Origin: Cantharellus purpuraceus
Taxonomy: Eukaryota; Basidiomycota; Agaricomycetes; Cantharellales; Hydnaceae
DNA: 64,000 nt
Direction: 5' to 3'
NCBI GenBank assembly: GCA_025174535.1
Contig: JALBUN010000001.1
Location: 2,294,001-2,358,000 of the forward strand
The position numbers were made by a program, and so were the translations under genes. A model generated the notes under the pieces. That model was not told the origin of the DNA. It made no database searches and saw only the letters and a program-made list of their open reading frames with translations. Positions 32,569 to 44,076 of the stretch are shown here, one piece after another; the stretch's first letter is position 1, and each line of letters opens with the position of its first letter.

Positions 32569-32808
32569 CCACCTCCATCAACTCCACCTCCATCAACTCC
32601 ACCTCCATCAACTCCACCTCCATCAACTCCACCTCCATCAACTCCACCTCCATCAACTCCACCTCCATCAACTCCACCTCCATCAACTCCACCTCCATCA
32701 ACTCCACCTCCATCAACTCCACCTCCATCAACTCCACCTCCATCAACTCCACCTCCATCAACTCCACCTCCATCAACTCCACCTCCATCAACTCCACCTC
32801 CATCAACT
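32569..32808. repeat. perfect minisatellite, 16 x 15 bp
   Basis: Sixteen exact copies of CCACCTCCATCAACT with no visible variant. Because 15 is a multiple of 3, several frames stay open across it: (PPPST)n on plus, (VDGGG)n and (MEVEL)n on minus. It lies upstream of the CxxC gene. None of the frames has other evidence of being coding. Confidence 0.97.
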
Positions 32809-33340
32809 CTGGACCCCACCATTGTTCTCCTCATTAGTAGTCTTCTTCTTATGGGTTACAACAACCGCTATACTTTCTAATTGTTTAGTATTAGTTAGAA
32901 CATGAGTCCAAACTCCGAACTCCTTTCCATGTTGTATTCCATATTAGTCTTATTGTCTTATCGCTTTTAGTTTTACCATTCAATTCTCTACATACTTATA
33001 CGGGCTACTTCTTGTATGTTACAGTAGTTCGTATATCGACTAAGATTCCCCATCAGCTTCTTGGTTACTAGCTTCTTGACAAGTATCTTCTTGACAAGTC
33101 GAACTCCAGATCTTTGATCCAACTCCATACTCCGAACTCCGAAATAATGGACCGACGATTCGAGGGGGTGCAACACATAAGTTGAAGCCAAGTCCACTTG
33201 ATCTGACTCAATAGTTATCTGTCCCCATCTGTCTCCAGTTGAACTGGAACAGTAAAGTCCCATCCCCTTCCTCACTAGTATCCGAACACCAGCTACTCCT
33301 TTAAACTCTGAGTTTTCAGCACTTAACACTATATTCATCA
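32809..33340. other. unassigned region with a scrap of LTR F
   Basis: No gene. 33165-33205 matches the internal LTR F segment (CACATAAG.TGAAGCCAAG). A TGTTACA direct repeat near 32525 and 33016 might mark ends of another LTR, but there is no target duplication to support it. Confidence 0.4.
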
Positions 33341-34977
33341 GTGAAATTCCATTGGATACCCTTCCTAGTAAGCTGGGTGAGTGGAATGGTAATATCAGAG
33401 TTGTGGATGAAGTGTCAGTAGAAGTTAGCAAATCCTAGGAATGACTGTATGTCCTTGACTTTCCATGGTTCCAGCCCTTCCTGTATGGCTCTGACTTTGT
33501 CATTGGACATTGTCAATCCTGTAGGGGATAGGATATAGCCTAGATACTCAATGGAGTCAGAGTGGAATTCACATTTGTTGGCATGGGTGAAAAGCCCATG
33601 TTGACAGAGACATCAGAGCACCTCTCAGACATGTGTCCAATGTTCATCTTCATTATCCAAATATACCAAGATGTCATCCAAGTAAATGAGGATGGTAACA
33701 TTGAGGAGATCAGCAAAGGTGTCATTCATGAACCACTGGAAGGTGGCTGGAGCATTGGTTAGTCCAAAGGGCATGATGCACCATTCAAAAGATCCATATA
33801 AAGTGCAAAGGTCATTTTCCATTTGTCATCTTTGTGGATATGCACCAAATGATAGACATGTTGGAGATCTATTTTGGAATAGATCTGGGCTTTGTGCAGA
33901 CTCTCAAGCAGGTCCATGGTATGGGGTATTGGGTACTGGTCATTCTTGGTGCTTTTGTTGAGTCCATGGAAATCCACACATAAATGGAGTGATCTGTCCT
34001 TCTTGCAGACAAATAGGACCAGGGCTGCATGGGGAGATAAGGATGGGCAGATGAAGCCTGTAGCCAAATTCTCATCTATGAACATTCAGAGGGTGAGGAG
34101 TTCTTTTGGGATAGAGAGTAGATAAGACCAAGCAGAGGGATAGAGTCATTGTCCAACTCAATCTTGAGATCATATGGCCAGTGTTCCATTAGAGAGTCAG
34201 CTTTGGACTTGCTGAACACATCAGTGAACTCATGATACCCCTTAGGAACCATAGATAGGTCTGGTGGAGTAGATTGAGTGGAGCATGTGGTGAGCAGGAT
34301 TAGATTGAATAGGTGAACCTGGAACATTTGAGATCCATCCAGTTTGCTCAGTCAGGTGAAGGCCATAGCATCCATCATTGATATAGATGGAGGGGTAGGT
34401 GGAGTATCTATTGGAGTGGAGTCAGTGGAGGTGGAGAATGATTGCACCTATAGTTGCTGATGATGTCAAGGGTGACACAGCCTATACTGGGGAGCAGAAT
34501 GTGATATGACCCAATGCCCAGTCAATTGACAGATTGTAGCAGGTGAGCCAATTGTGTCCTAGGACTACAGAACAGCTGGAATCAAGCAGAGTAACATAGA
34601 ATGTAATGGTCTGGATTTCTCTGACAGAAAAATGGATGGACAGATCTATAGCTTGTGAAATAATAGCATTAGTAGTGCCATCAAATAATCAGAGTGGAAT
34701 CAGAGTTATAGGGTATGTATGGAGTTTATGTAGATCGGAAAAGCAAGAATCAAGGGAACAATGAGTAGAACCAGAATCAATTAAAGCTTGTATAGCAGTG
34801 TTGGAAATGGATGGAGTGGATGAGAAGGGTAAGGAGTCAGAATGTGAAAGAGCAGATGTGTTCAGGCAGACCTCAACCTATGCAGAGACTAGAGGACTGC
34901 CTACTATTTTTCTGAGTAAGTTGCCTTGTTGCAATCCTTGGCTTGGTGACCAGCCCTTCCACAGAACTGTTACACAC

Positions 34978-35548
34978 TAGGTCTGATTGGGGGTCAGAGA
35001 TTGGGTTGGAGATTGGGTTGGAGATCGAGGTCAGAGGTTGGAGATCGAGGTCAGAGGTTGGAGATCGAGGTCAGAGGTTGGGTCAGAGTCGGAGTACGTC
35101 GTGGGGGTCGGAACGGACTTGGCTTCAGCTTATGTGCTGCACCCTCACTGATACCGGTGTCCGAGATTTCAGAGATGGAGTACGACTTAGAGAGTTAGGA
35201 TCGGACTTAGGAACTAGGTGTGATTCGATATTCAAACTGGGGAATGAAGTCCCCAGTCGGACAACTTAAATACATATTTGAAATCTAATAATAATTACTC
35301 CGGTGATGGGTCTCCGAGGCTGACGGCCTTACATGAGCTTGTCCGAGTCCGACGGGGACGGATGTCTGGGTTCCTATGGTGATGCTGATGCATCAATCGG
35401 AACCGGAGATGGATGGGCGGAATCGGCGGTGACAATCAGACAGGTAAATGGAGACGTAGCGGTTTCCAAATGGAGTATAGATTTCATGTGCGCGGGGATC
35501 TGAGTGGATCGGACAGGGATCTGGACGTTAATGAATATAGTCATAACA
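34978..35548 (+). repeat. solo LTR F in gypsy H zinc knuckle
   Basis: 571 bp, TGTTACACACTAGG ... TAGTCATAACA, direct repeat AGAAC on both sides (34973-34977, 35549-35553). It carries a threefold 21-bp-like repeat (GGAGATCGAGGTCAGAGGTT) at about 35020-35085, which makes it the longest F copy. Confidence 0.93.
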
Positions 35549-35980
35549 AGAACAAACAGAGATTGTTATCCATGCAGTGCTGGCATTCCTGTTGGGTAAG
35601 TTTGCCATCCTTACCCAGTTTGGTGGAGAGGTCCAGAGCACTCTTGCAAACTCTGGAGTTGTTGCTGAAACTGGAGTTGTTCTGACTGGAACTGGATGCT
35701 GTGGCATTGCTAGTGTTTGACTTTTGATCAGAGTTGCTGGGGGCCTTCTTGTCAGACCCCTTGTTGGACTTGGGGGTCTTGTCTAATGATTTGTCTGACT
35801 TATTGTTAGTCAAATTTTCATGGGAGACCTTGGATTGATGTTCCCAGTAACAGGCATCGATGGATTGGGTGAGTTTGCAAAGGTGACCAGGGTGTTCAGT
35901 TTCCTGACATGTGATATCTTGTCCTTGATGCAGGATGGGAGGCCAACATAAAATTGACATCGGAGTGCAGTGTCACCCCA

Positions 35981-36408
35981 TGTTATGCACTAGTCCGGTG
36001 GGGGAGGGGGGTTGGAGCTTGGGTCAGAGTTTGGGGTCAGAGTCAGAGTGGGTGTTGGGGTGTGTTGTGGGGGTCAGAACAGACTTGGCTTCAGCTTATG
36101 TGCTGCACCCTCACTAATACCTATGTCCAAGATTTTGGAGATGGAGTACAACTTAGATTCAGATTGGACTTAGGAGCTAGGCATGATTTGATATACAACT
36201 TAAATACATATTTGAAATCTAATAATAATTACTCTGGTGATAGATCTCCAAGGCCGACAGCCTTACATGAATATGTCCAAGTCCAATGGGGACAGATGGG
36301 TGGAGTCATGATGATGATTGGATGGACTACAGGAGATATACGGTTTCCTAATGGAGTATAGATTTCATATGCATGGGGATCTGGGCATTAATGAATATAG
36401 TCATAACA
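35981..36408 (+). repeat. solo LTR F in gypsy H gag, short form
   Basis: 428 bp with direct repeat CCCCA (35976-35980, 36409-36413). It has internal deletions and CpG decay, so it is older than the copy at 34978. Confidence 0.9.
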
Positions 36409-36996
36409 CCCCATTGGACCTTTGGGGCAAGCTGCTGGAAGTTTACAATGTACTTAGCAAATTTGTGGTTTTCCTTCATCCATAGTCAGTCAAATTCATT
36501 TTCATCATCAGCCTTGGGGTTGTAGGGGCCAAAGTTGGTCCAAAGTTTGGAGATGAATTTGGAGTAGTCTTCTGACCATATCAGGTCATTGGAGTCATCC
36601 ATGAGTGCTGGTTTGAAATAATCCAGCCCAGTGCCCTTGAGATAGGACATGGCAAAAATAACTTTTGCCCAATTGGATGTGAATGCATTGGGGCAATTGT
36701 GGAAGTTCAACTGGCATTGTACTAGGAATGGTTGTAGTTTGCATGGATTGGAGCCATTGAAAGGGTCAGGTTCTTGGACTTTGGTCTGGGACTTAGAAAC
36801 CTGTGGGGTATGGATGCTGCTGGCAAGCAGGGAGATGGCTTGTGTCAGATTTGAGGAGGACAGTGTCATCCTCCTCATTGACAGCCTCTATATGGCTCAT
36901 CAGCTCTTTGATGACCTCAGGAATGGTGTCAATGCTGGGGGCAGGCACCTCAATTGTTTGTGTGCATTTGGAGTTGGTGGTGGAGCATGGCATTAG

Positions 36997-37269
36997 TGTA
37001 AGGTTGGACTTGGTTCACACTGACACAGAACTCAACCAAGATATATTGGTTGTGCTATGTGCAACAGTGGTGTAGTAAAATCTAAGTTACTCTAACTACA
37101 CGTGGACCCACACATATACTTGGGTCCACTTGATTATATAATAACTGTACATATGCACTCTATGGGTGCATATATCTATCAAGAAAACAGCATTCCTTAA
37201 GGGAATGCTGTATATACAAGTATATATTATATATTATTCTATAGTAAGTAAGTACCTAGGGTATTTACA
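36997..37269 (-). repeat. LTR J (3' LTR of a gypsy C copy)
   Basis: 273 bp; starts TGTAAATACC at 37269 in sense, directly after a purine tract at 37270-37282, and ends at 36997 in gypsy H gag. It keeps the LTR hairpins in altered form. Confidence 0.82.
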
Positions 37270-37729
37270 CCCTCCCCTTTTTGAATAAGGCATGACCTCA
37301 TTCACCACTCAATTGTACAGCTCCTTATAGAGCTATTCAGACAAATCAGTGTCCATATGATCATCTTGATCATATGGCTCTGGAGGGGGATGGCTTTCAG
37401 TCATCCCCATCATTGTCATAGTATCCTCATCCACTTGAATGGATGAGGAGGAGGCAACCACTAACACAATGTCTCAATCAAGGTCATGATCAAGCTGGTT
37501 GTGAACTAAATGCTCAGCAAGGGAGTGTTTAGCAGCTTTCTGGGCTGCTTGAGAGGCTCCTAGAGCCTCTTGTTTTTGCTTACCAACCCTGGCAGGTTGG
37601 TTAAATGCCCTTCCAGAGGCGATGTGATTTGCAAACACCTCTCTAGTATGATGGCATGATTGGGGTGATACCTCCCATTCACCCAAGCCAGATTGTGAGC
37701 TTCAGTTCAGTATGTTCTTTGGGGGGATG
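37270..37729 (-). pseudogene. gypsy C ORF3 C-terminal fragment
   Basis: Third copy of the ORF3 end: SGRAFNQPARVGK, SLAEHLVHNQLDHDLD, then a stop and ASSSSIQVDEDTM, ending LYKELYN. Interrupted on its 5' side at 37730 by another LTR J, so one C element landed in another. Confidence 0.75.
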
Positions 37730-38005
37730 TGTAAATGCATGTCTTAGTTCACACTGTTGCACAGAACTCAACCAAGTATATTGGTTGGGCAATGTGTGTA
37801 CAGTGTGGTAGTTAACTAAGTTCTATCTACTACATGTGGACCAACACATGTACTTGGGTCCACTGGCTTATATAATACTATACATATGCACCCTATGGGT
37901 GCATATATCTACCAAGAAGACAGCATTCCTTAATGGAAAGCTGCATACATTAATTATGACTATATAACTACATACTATAGTAAGTAAGTACCCTGGGTAC
38001 TTACA
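37730..38005 (-). repeat. LTR J (3' LTR of a second gypsy C copy)
   Basis: 276 bp, TGTAAGTACCC in sense from 38005 to TTTACA at 37730. It follows a C-family ORF3 and purine tract. Confidence 0.82.
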
Positions 38006-38628
38006 CCCTTCCCTTTTTGAATGAGACACAATCTCATTCAATACTTCTTAATCATACAGCTTCTTATGAAGCTGTTCCGACAAGTTGGTGTCCATATGGT
38101 CATCTTGTTCATATGGTTCTGGAAGGGGATGGCTCTCAGTTGTCCCTGATGTGGTTGCAGTATCCTCATCCACTTGAATGGATGAGGAGGATGCAATTGC
38201 TACTGCAGCATCCCGATCAAATTCACGATTAAGTTGATTGTGACCTAAATGCTCAGCAAGAGAGTGTTTAGCAGCTTTATGAGCTGCTTGGAAGACTCCC
38301 TGAGTCTCCTGCTTCACTTACCAACCCTAGCAGGCTGGTTAAAAGCTGCTCCAGAGGCGATGCATTTAGCAAACTCCTCTATTATAGCAGCGTGATTGGG
38401 GGTGATGCCTCCTGATCCCCCAAACCAGAGCACAAGCTCTAATTCAGTATGTTCTTTGAGGGAGTGATTCCCCCAATCATATGCTCCAGTGACTGAAGCG
38501 TGAAAGGTGTCACCAAGAGTTGGTGAGAACTTTTGACCACTGGTCAATAATCCCCAGTGGCTGGGATTCTGGAACATAGTCCGGAGGTTCTTCTTGAATG
38601 CAGCAGAACCCTTCTTGGGAGTGGCCTT
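38006..38628 (-). pseudogene. gypsy C ORF3 C-terminal part, best-preserved copy
   Basis: Two overlapping frames give MFQNPSHWGLLTSGQKFSPT, then ELVLWFGGSGGITPNHAAII, SGAAFNQPARVGK, SLAEHLGHNQLN, SSSSIQVDED and LSEQLHKKLYD. One frameshift at 38314-38317. The 5' side continues past LTR E at 39406-39490. It allows correction of the frame in the copy at 12161. Confidence 0.7.
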
Positions 38629-39405
38629 TGTTATTGGGGAGTAAGTCCACTAACTCACTTCGGACTTACTCCATGAGCAATAGAGCTGAAATCATAGGAG
38701 AAGAGTGATAAAGGGGATAGGGGGACAGGAGCATATAGGAGGCTCAGGAGGTTTGGAGGGGCGAAGGGGGTAAAGGAGGATGGTTACAGGAATTGAATAG
38801 GGAACAGGAGAAGCCCCTGTGAGTTCCAGAACTTCCTGGACAATATTTTGCTTTTATTTTCATCATTTCATCATCATGGACACTCCCCCCCATCATTATC
38901 TCATCATCCATCCCATCATCGACTCAGGACATTCACAAATGACTTCATTCATTCATAGGACTTAGTATCATATATAAATCACGTCTGTAATGCACTTGAA
39001 AAGACAGAGTAATTATCTCTCATATATTCTGTCTGTGTGTCTGAATTTATTCATATCTGGAATAACTCCAGAACGAACGCATATTTCTATTAGCTTTTGC
39101 ATATTCTATTATAATATTGCATATCCACTCGAATCTCGAATTATGAAGCCACACAATCACTGGCTACGTTTTTATTAAGCCTTTACTCGAAATCGAATCA
39201 CTTACTCCTGCTACCTGCTGAATTAGCTTGTATCCAGACGAGGAATTATCCAAATCACTCCAAACTTCACACAAAGATACTATTCAAGCTTGACTCTCAC
39301 ACGACTGTACATATATCGTGTTCCCATTACTGCTCCATTTTTTATTCAACTTCTACTCGTCACTACACCCCAGCAAGGCAATTAATCACATCATTTATAA
39401 CAACA
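38629..39405. repeat. solo LTR E in gypsy C ORF3
   Basis: 777 bp, TGTTATTGGGG ... TAACAACA, with direct repeat GCCTT (38624-38628, 39406-39410). Excision restores GTGGCCTTTTGCAGCC exactly as in the intact copy near 12240. A diverged relative in the opposite orientation is at 57860-58682. Confidence 0.9.
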
Positions 39406-39574
39406 GCCTTTTGCAGCCACATCCAGATGTCCATATTGGAAGTTCATAGTACCATCCAACTCCTGTCAGATGGCTGGGGGGACCCCATTAGGGTTTACTT
39501 GCCACCCCTGTATGAGGGCAAGTGTGTCTACCTGTGTGGTTGGTAGAGTGACAATAAGACTTGTGTTATCAGTG

Positions 39575-39854
39575 TGTAAGTACCCAAGGTACTTACTTAC
39601 TATAGTATGTAGTTAGATAGTTATAATTAGTGTATGCAGCATTCCATTAAGGAATGCTGTCTTCTTGATAGATATATGCACCCATAGGGTGCATATGTAT
39701 AGCTATTATGTAAGCCAGTGGACCCAAGTACACATGTGGGTCCACATATAGCAGATAGAAAAACTTAGTAACCACCACACTGTACAGCACATTGCCCAAC
39801 CAATAACTTGGTTGAGTTCTGTGCAACAGTGTGAACTAAGACACCCAATTAACA
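39575..39854 (+). repeat. 5' LTR (LTR J) of the large gypsy C element
   Basis: 280 bp, TGTAAGTACCC ... ATTAACA. It is not preceded by a purine tract but is followed by leader sequence and a gag start, so it is read as a 5' LTR. The element it begins continues, with nested insertions, to at least 63145. Confidence 0.75.
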
Positions 39855-40052
39855 CTTTTTGAACTTCCAAAGGAAGAATCAATTGATTCTTCCTCATTAT
39901 TGAAGTTTTCTAGTCAATACTAGAAAGCTGGCTGTTGCTGGTGTACAGACATATACCAACCCCCCCAGTCACTCATATAAGTGAGCAACTAGTAGACTAA
40001 CTTAATTAGCCTACAAAGATAAAAGAAAGAAAGGAGTCATCATAATGATGAC
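39855..40052 (+). other. gypsy C leader with inverted repeats
   Basis: Untranslated leader between the LTR and gag. Inverted repeats include GGAAGAATC/GATTCTTCC (about 39873-39894), TTTCTAGT/ACTAGAAA and TCATCAT/ATGATGA (near 40036-40050). No primer site recognised. Confidence 0.6.
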
Positions 40053-40578
40053 TGTTATGACTATATTCATTAATGCCCAGATCCCCATCCAATCCACTCA
40101 GATCCCTGCGCATATGAAATCTATACTCCATTGAAACCGCCGCGTCTCCATTTACCTGTCCGATTGTCACTGCTGATTCCACCCATCTGCCTCCGGTTCC
40201 GATTGATGCATCAGCATCACCATAGGAACCCAGACATCCATCCCCATCGGACTCGGACATACTCATGTAAGGCTGTCGGCCTCGGAGACCCATCACCGGA
40301 GTAATTATTATTAGATTTCAAATATGTATTTAAGTTGTCCGACTGGGGACTTCATTCCCCAGTTTGAATATCGAATCACGCCTAGTTCCTAAGTCCAATC
40401 CTAACTCTCTAAGTCGTACTCCATCTCCAAAATCTCGGACACTGGTATTAGTGAGGGCGCAGCACATAAGCTGAAGCCAAGTCCTGTTCCGACCCCCACG
40501 ATGTACACAACTCCTTCTCCGACTCTGACCCGACCTCCAACCCAATCTCTGACCTCCAATTGGACCTAGTGCGTAACA
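40053..40578 (-). repeat. solo LTR F in gypsy C leader
   Basis: 526 bp; direct repeat ATGAC at 40048-40052 and 40579-40583. It lies exactly at the gag ATG of family C. Confidence 0.93.
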
Positions 40579-40728
40579 ATGACTCGCAGTAGAGTGAGTC
40601 ATGCTGGCAGCGCACAGGACATCATAAATGATGAATGGCAGCACATAGCCAGCAGCAGAAGCTCCCAGGAAGGGGAACTATACCCTAGAGAAGTTGCAGG
40701 GACTTCTCGTAAGGAAGACTCTAGAAGA
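40579..40728 (+). pseudogene. gypsy C gag N-terminus
   Basis: Open frame MTRSRVSHAGSAQDIINDEW continuing to SRKEDSRR, then cut by the copia 5' LTR at 40729. The rest of this gag is on the minus strand at 54875-53960, as predicted by the inversion. Confidence 0.65.
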
Positions 40729-40882
40729 TGTTGGAATGCACTGAAGGTCCCTGGAAAGTTTGGTATGATATGGATTATTCTGTGAGAAGATATGAGTGTT
40801 TTATGTGTTACAATTTCGCTTTTTTGCTGAGTTTGTATTTTGGCTTATCTAATAACATATAACTTCCCTTTTGAGCTCTACA
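40729..40882 (+). repeat. copia 5' LTR
   Basis: 154 bp, TGTTGGAATGC ... GAGCTCTACA. Followed by GGGCATGGGCCCC, a slightly mutated form of the primer site seen in the copy at 56622. Confidence 0.92.
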
Positions 40883-41662
40883 GGGCATGGGCCCCGGCCT
40901 CCAGCTCTAAACAGTTGTTCCAACATACTTATATCATCAAAATCCTCTCATTTCCATCCACCTTTTCCAACCCACTCATCCCCCATTAAACAACAACTTC
41001 AACCTCAATCACACTTCACTTTTTGGCCCACCACATCCTCCCTTTCCCCCTCAGTTTCTCCCAGCAGTCATCTCTTCAGCCTCCAAAGGGTTTCAGCTTC
41101 CAGTGGTGAGAAAGGATCCCTCCTCATTGCCTAGTGTTACAAAGCCACAACCCTGGCCTTAGTTCCCCGGTTGACTGAGGCCTCTTGTTAACCTTGGGTG
41201 CTGGAGTCTGTGGTCTGCAGACTCATAACAGTTCACCTGATTTGCGGCGAGGTTGTGCCATCTCATTCTGAGTCCTGTTGTCCCTGAAGTTGCTGGGAGT
41301 TGATTGGTGCCATTTGGACCATTTCTTCTATCCTCAGGACCCCTCTGGACAACTCAGGACCGCTTTTGGACACCCTAGGACTATTACCTCTCAGATTTGG
41401 TGCTCTGCACTTATTCTTACTCCCCTGCACTTCCTGTGTGCGTACCACCCCCCACATCTTGCCCACGCAGTGTTTGCACCCGCTATAACCACCTTACAAC
41501 ACTGCGAACCTATCCTATCACACGTTCACTTGCAATTCTCAAAAAGTGCATTTGGACTTGAATACGCTTAGCCAAACTTTACTCGTATCTCACCCAATTC
41601 ATCTACTTCATACCTATCCCTCACTGCACATACCTATCCCTCACTGCACATACCTATAAACT

Positions 41663-42862
41663 ATGTCTACAACCACCTCCAACGACGATACTCCGTCACC
41701 TAAGTTCCCCATGCCCTCAGACTCAAATTATCATGACTGGGCATTCAACACGACTGCAAGGTTGCGTTCAAAGGGCTTGTGGATGCTTGTCAATGGCAAG
41801 AAGAAGCGCCCCACTGAACCTGCAGACGTGGAGAAATGGGAACTAGATCAGGAGGTAGCAGCTGGACTCATTGCGTCAACCTTGGAACAAGGGCAGCAAG
41901 TTCATGTTCAGGGATTAGAGGACGATCCGGTGAAAATGTGGGAGGCTCTGCACAAGGTTCATGTTCAGAAGCAGGCAGGCACTCGCTTCAATGCCTATGA
42001 CGCACTCTTCAATATACGGAAGGCTCCTGATGAGACGCTTCAGTCACTGATTGGTCGTGTCAGCTCTGCCATGCAACTCTGCCAGAATCTTCGTCCATCT
42101 GATGGCTCATATACCCTAGCCAGACAGGACGAGGAGCTGGTGATCATGACACTCATTAGAGCCCTTCCTGAGGAGTTTGACAGCTTCACGTCCGTGTTAC
42201 TGCTTCAAAAGAACGTCAACAAGGCCAAAGTTATTGAAGCCTTTATCACGGAGGAGAACAACCGTCTGCACCGTTCTGTTCAATCAGCCATGCTATCCAA
42301 CAAACCACCTGCTTCAACACCTCCTAAATGGTGCAACTTCTGTGAAGCATCCACTCATAACATGGATGTCTGCTTTTCTCTAGCCAATGCCAAGAAGGCA
42401 AATCTGGAGCGCAGACAGACAGCTAAGCAGGAGAAGAAGCAGAAGCAGAAGGCTAAGCAGGTGGATGGATCTACCTCCTCTGTTGTTGAAGTCGCAGGAT
42501 CGGCATTCACCACTGCAAGCATTTCCTCTCTCCCTCATCACGCACTTGTCTCTGATACCAATTCCCTTTGGTGCACTGATTCAGGAGCCTCATTACATAT
42601 GACTCCAAATCGCCATTGGTTTAAGGAGCTCAAACCTCATAGGGCTCCCATTGAATTGGCGGACAATAGTGTTGTGTACTCTGAAGGGATTGGCACGGTG
42701 ATGTTTTGCCCAAATGATCCAAACTTGAAACCTATACTGTTCAGCAATGTACTCTATGTTCCCAAACTTGCAAACAATCCTCTCACTCCTCTTCTTGACC
42801 ATGCACCGTCAGATTCGTGTGGAAATCATAGGAGCGGTTGTCAAATTCTACAAGTTGGGTAA
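41663..42862 (+). CDS. copia gag and protease
   Basis: Open frame from ATG 41663 (MSTTTSNDDTPSPKFPMPSD). Capsid of the copia type (DSNYHDWAFNTTARLRSKGL, MWEALHKVHVQ), a CCHC-like knuckle (WCNFCEASTHNMDVCF), a basic linker and the protease site LWCTDSGASLHMTPNRH. A frameshift near 42760 ends the useful frame in nonsense, and the integrase frame starts at 42747. The truncated minus copy at 54876-56776 covers the same gag. Confidence 0.88.
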   Translation: MSTTTSNDDTPSPKFPMPSDSNYHDWAFNTTARLRSKGLWMLVNGKKKRPTEPADVEKWELDQEVAAGLIASTLEQGQQVHVQGLEDDPVKMWEALHKVHVQKQAGTRFNAYDALFNIRKAPDETLQSLIGRVSSAMQLCQNLRPSDGSYTLARQDEELVIMTLIRALPEEFDSFTSVLLLQKNVNKAKVIEAFITEENNRLHRSVQSAMLSNKPPASTPPKWCNFCEASTHNMDVCFSLANAKKANLERRQTAKQEKKQKQKAKQVDGSTSSVVEVAGSAFTTASISSLPHHALVSDTNSLWCTDSGASLHMTPNRHWFKELKPHRAPIELADNSVVYSEGIGTVMFCPNDPNLKPILFSNVLYVPKLANNPLTPLLDHAPSDSCGNHRSGCQILQVG

Positions 42863-43511
42863 ACTGATATGTACTGCGACAGTCAAGGGGAGACTGGCAT
42901 ACCTGGATGGCAACACGCTCTCACACACTGCACACATTGCTGCGTCCAAGTCACTGGATCTACAACTATGGCACCGTCGCTTTGGGCATCTGGGGATTGA
43001 TGCTGTCAAACAGCTAGTCACGCAAAATATGGTGGAGGGGATGGACATCACATCAGACAATCCATTCCCCAAAATCTGCAAAGCGTGCATTCATGGCAAA
43101 CAACACCGTGATTCATTCCCCAAGAAAGCCTCCTTCAGGGCCTCCGACATTCTTGAACTCATTCATTCTGACGTTCATGGTCCATTGAAGGTGCCCACTG
43201 CACGGGGATTTAGGTACTGGATCACATTCATTGACGACAAATCTCGTTTTGTGAGCCTGTACTTGATCAAGACCAAGGACCAGGCGTTAGACATGTTCAA
43301 GCAGTTCAAAGCACTGGTGGAGAACCAGACTGACAAACGGATCAAAACCCTGAGAGATGACAAAGGAGGAGAATACTCATTGCACCAGTTCTCTTTCCTG
43401 ACCATGTCCTCTGGGATCTTCAGGCAAAAGACTGCACCAGGCACACCACAGCAGAATGGAGTTGCAGAGCGCTACAACAGGACTCTGGAAGAAGGTGTTA
43501 TATCCATGCTA
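42747..43511 (+). pseudogene. copia integrase, N-terminal and catalytic part
   Basis: The HHCC finger (LWHRRFGHLG, CKACIHGKQHRD) and core are intact: LELIHSDVHGP, LRDDKGGEYS, PQQNGVAERYNRT hold the three acids. The frame stops because of the insert at 43512. Beyond the insert it continues with KLGPSFWGEAALAFTLLHNC at 44090. Confidence 0.87.
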
Positions 43512-44076
43512 GACGCTTGTTCGGAATCATGTCAGTATACAATATTCTGATGTATAGGAGATATACATCAGGATTTCAATGATACATAAAGCCAGGGAGT
43601 TACAATTTGGATATCTTAAAAGATTTCGGATGTGTGAAATTTTCATAAATATAAACATATATTCTATATTTTAATAAACTTTAAAAGATGAGATATTTGC
43701 TTGAGATGAACATAATCATTTACATGGATATAATAGGAATGTCTGTATTAATATAATTGGTATTATATAGGGTATTTAGATATACAAATACCAGGTGGGG
43801 ATTAAAGATAGTTCAAATTATGTTACAAGTATTGTATAAGAAAGAATCAATGATATTTGGATGTTCCTTCAAGAGAGTTGCCACCACTAAATGGGGAAAA
43901 AACAATTATTTTTGAGAATTATACCAAAATATCAAAATATGTTTTAATCTAGTATATTGTGTAAAATTTGAGAATCATGTTGAAATATGAAAATAAGTTT
44001 GAATTGAAGTGTATTGTATAAAATTTGAGGAAAATAGGTTGTACATACGTATTTGTTGTATTTCTGAACAAGCGTC
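43512..44076. mobile_element. AT-rich 565-bp MITE-like insert
   Basis: Flanked by exact 11-bp terminal inverted repeats, GACGCTTGTTC and GAACAAGCGTC. A 3-bp direct repeat CTA/TTA surrounds it. Removing it and one repeat restores the copia frame (ISML / HDTKLGPSFW). Size, AT richness and a TTA-type 3-bp duplication point to a PIF/Harbinger (Tourist-like) MITE. No ORF. Confidence 0.7.

Larger units (their letters stand above)
33341..36996 (-). pseudogene. gypsy H remnant, copy 2 (gag to RT)
   Basis: Reads from 36996: gag N-terminus (MPCSTTNSKCTQTIEVPAPS), capsid (QVQEPDPFNGSNPCKLQPFL at 36878-36486), Ser/Lys linker (35960-35549), zinc knuckle near 34970, protease (IQALIDSGSTHCSLDSCF near 34790), RT (33380-34327: [40 protein letters not shown]). 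Many stops, several of them TGA. Two solo LTRs F cut gag. It ends inside RT near 33341. Confidence 0.82.

Noticed and set aside
32440..32880. 146-aa proline/threonine-rich ORF (PPPST)n on plus
   Set aside because: Its openness follows from the 15-bp repeat unit; the reverse frames are equally open and nothing outside the repeat looks coding.
32524..33022. A further LTR with TGTTACA ends
   Set aside because: No target duplication, no second copy in the window, and the interval contains the minisatellite and an LTR F scrap.
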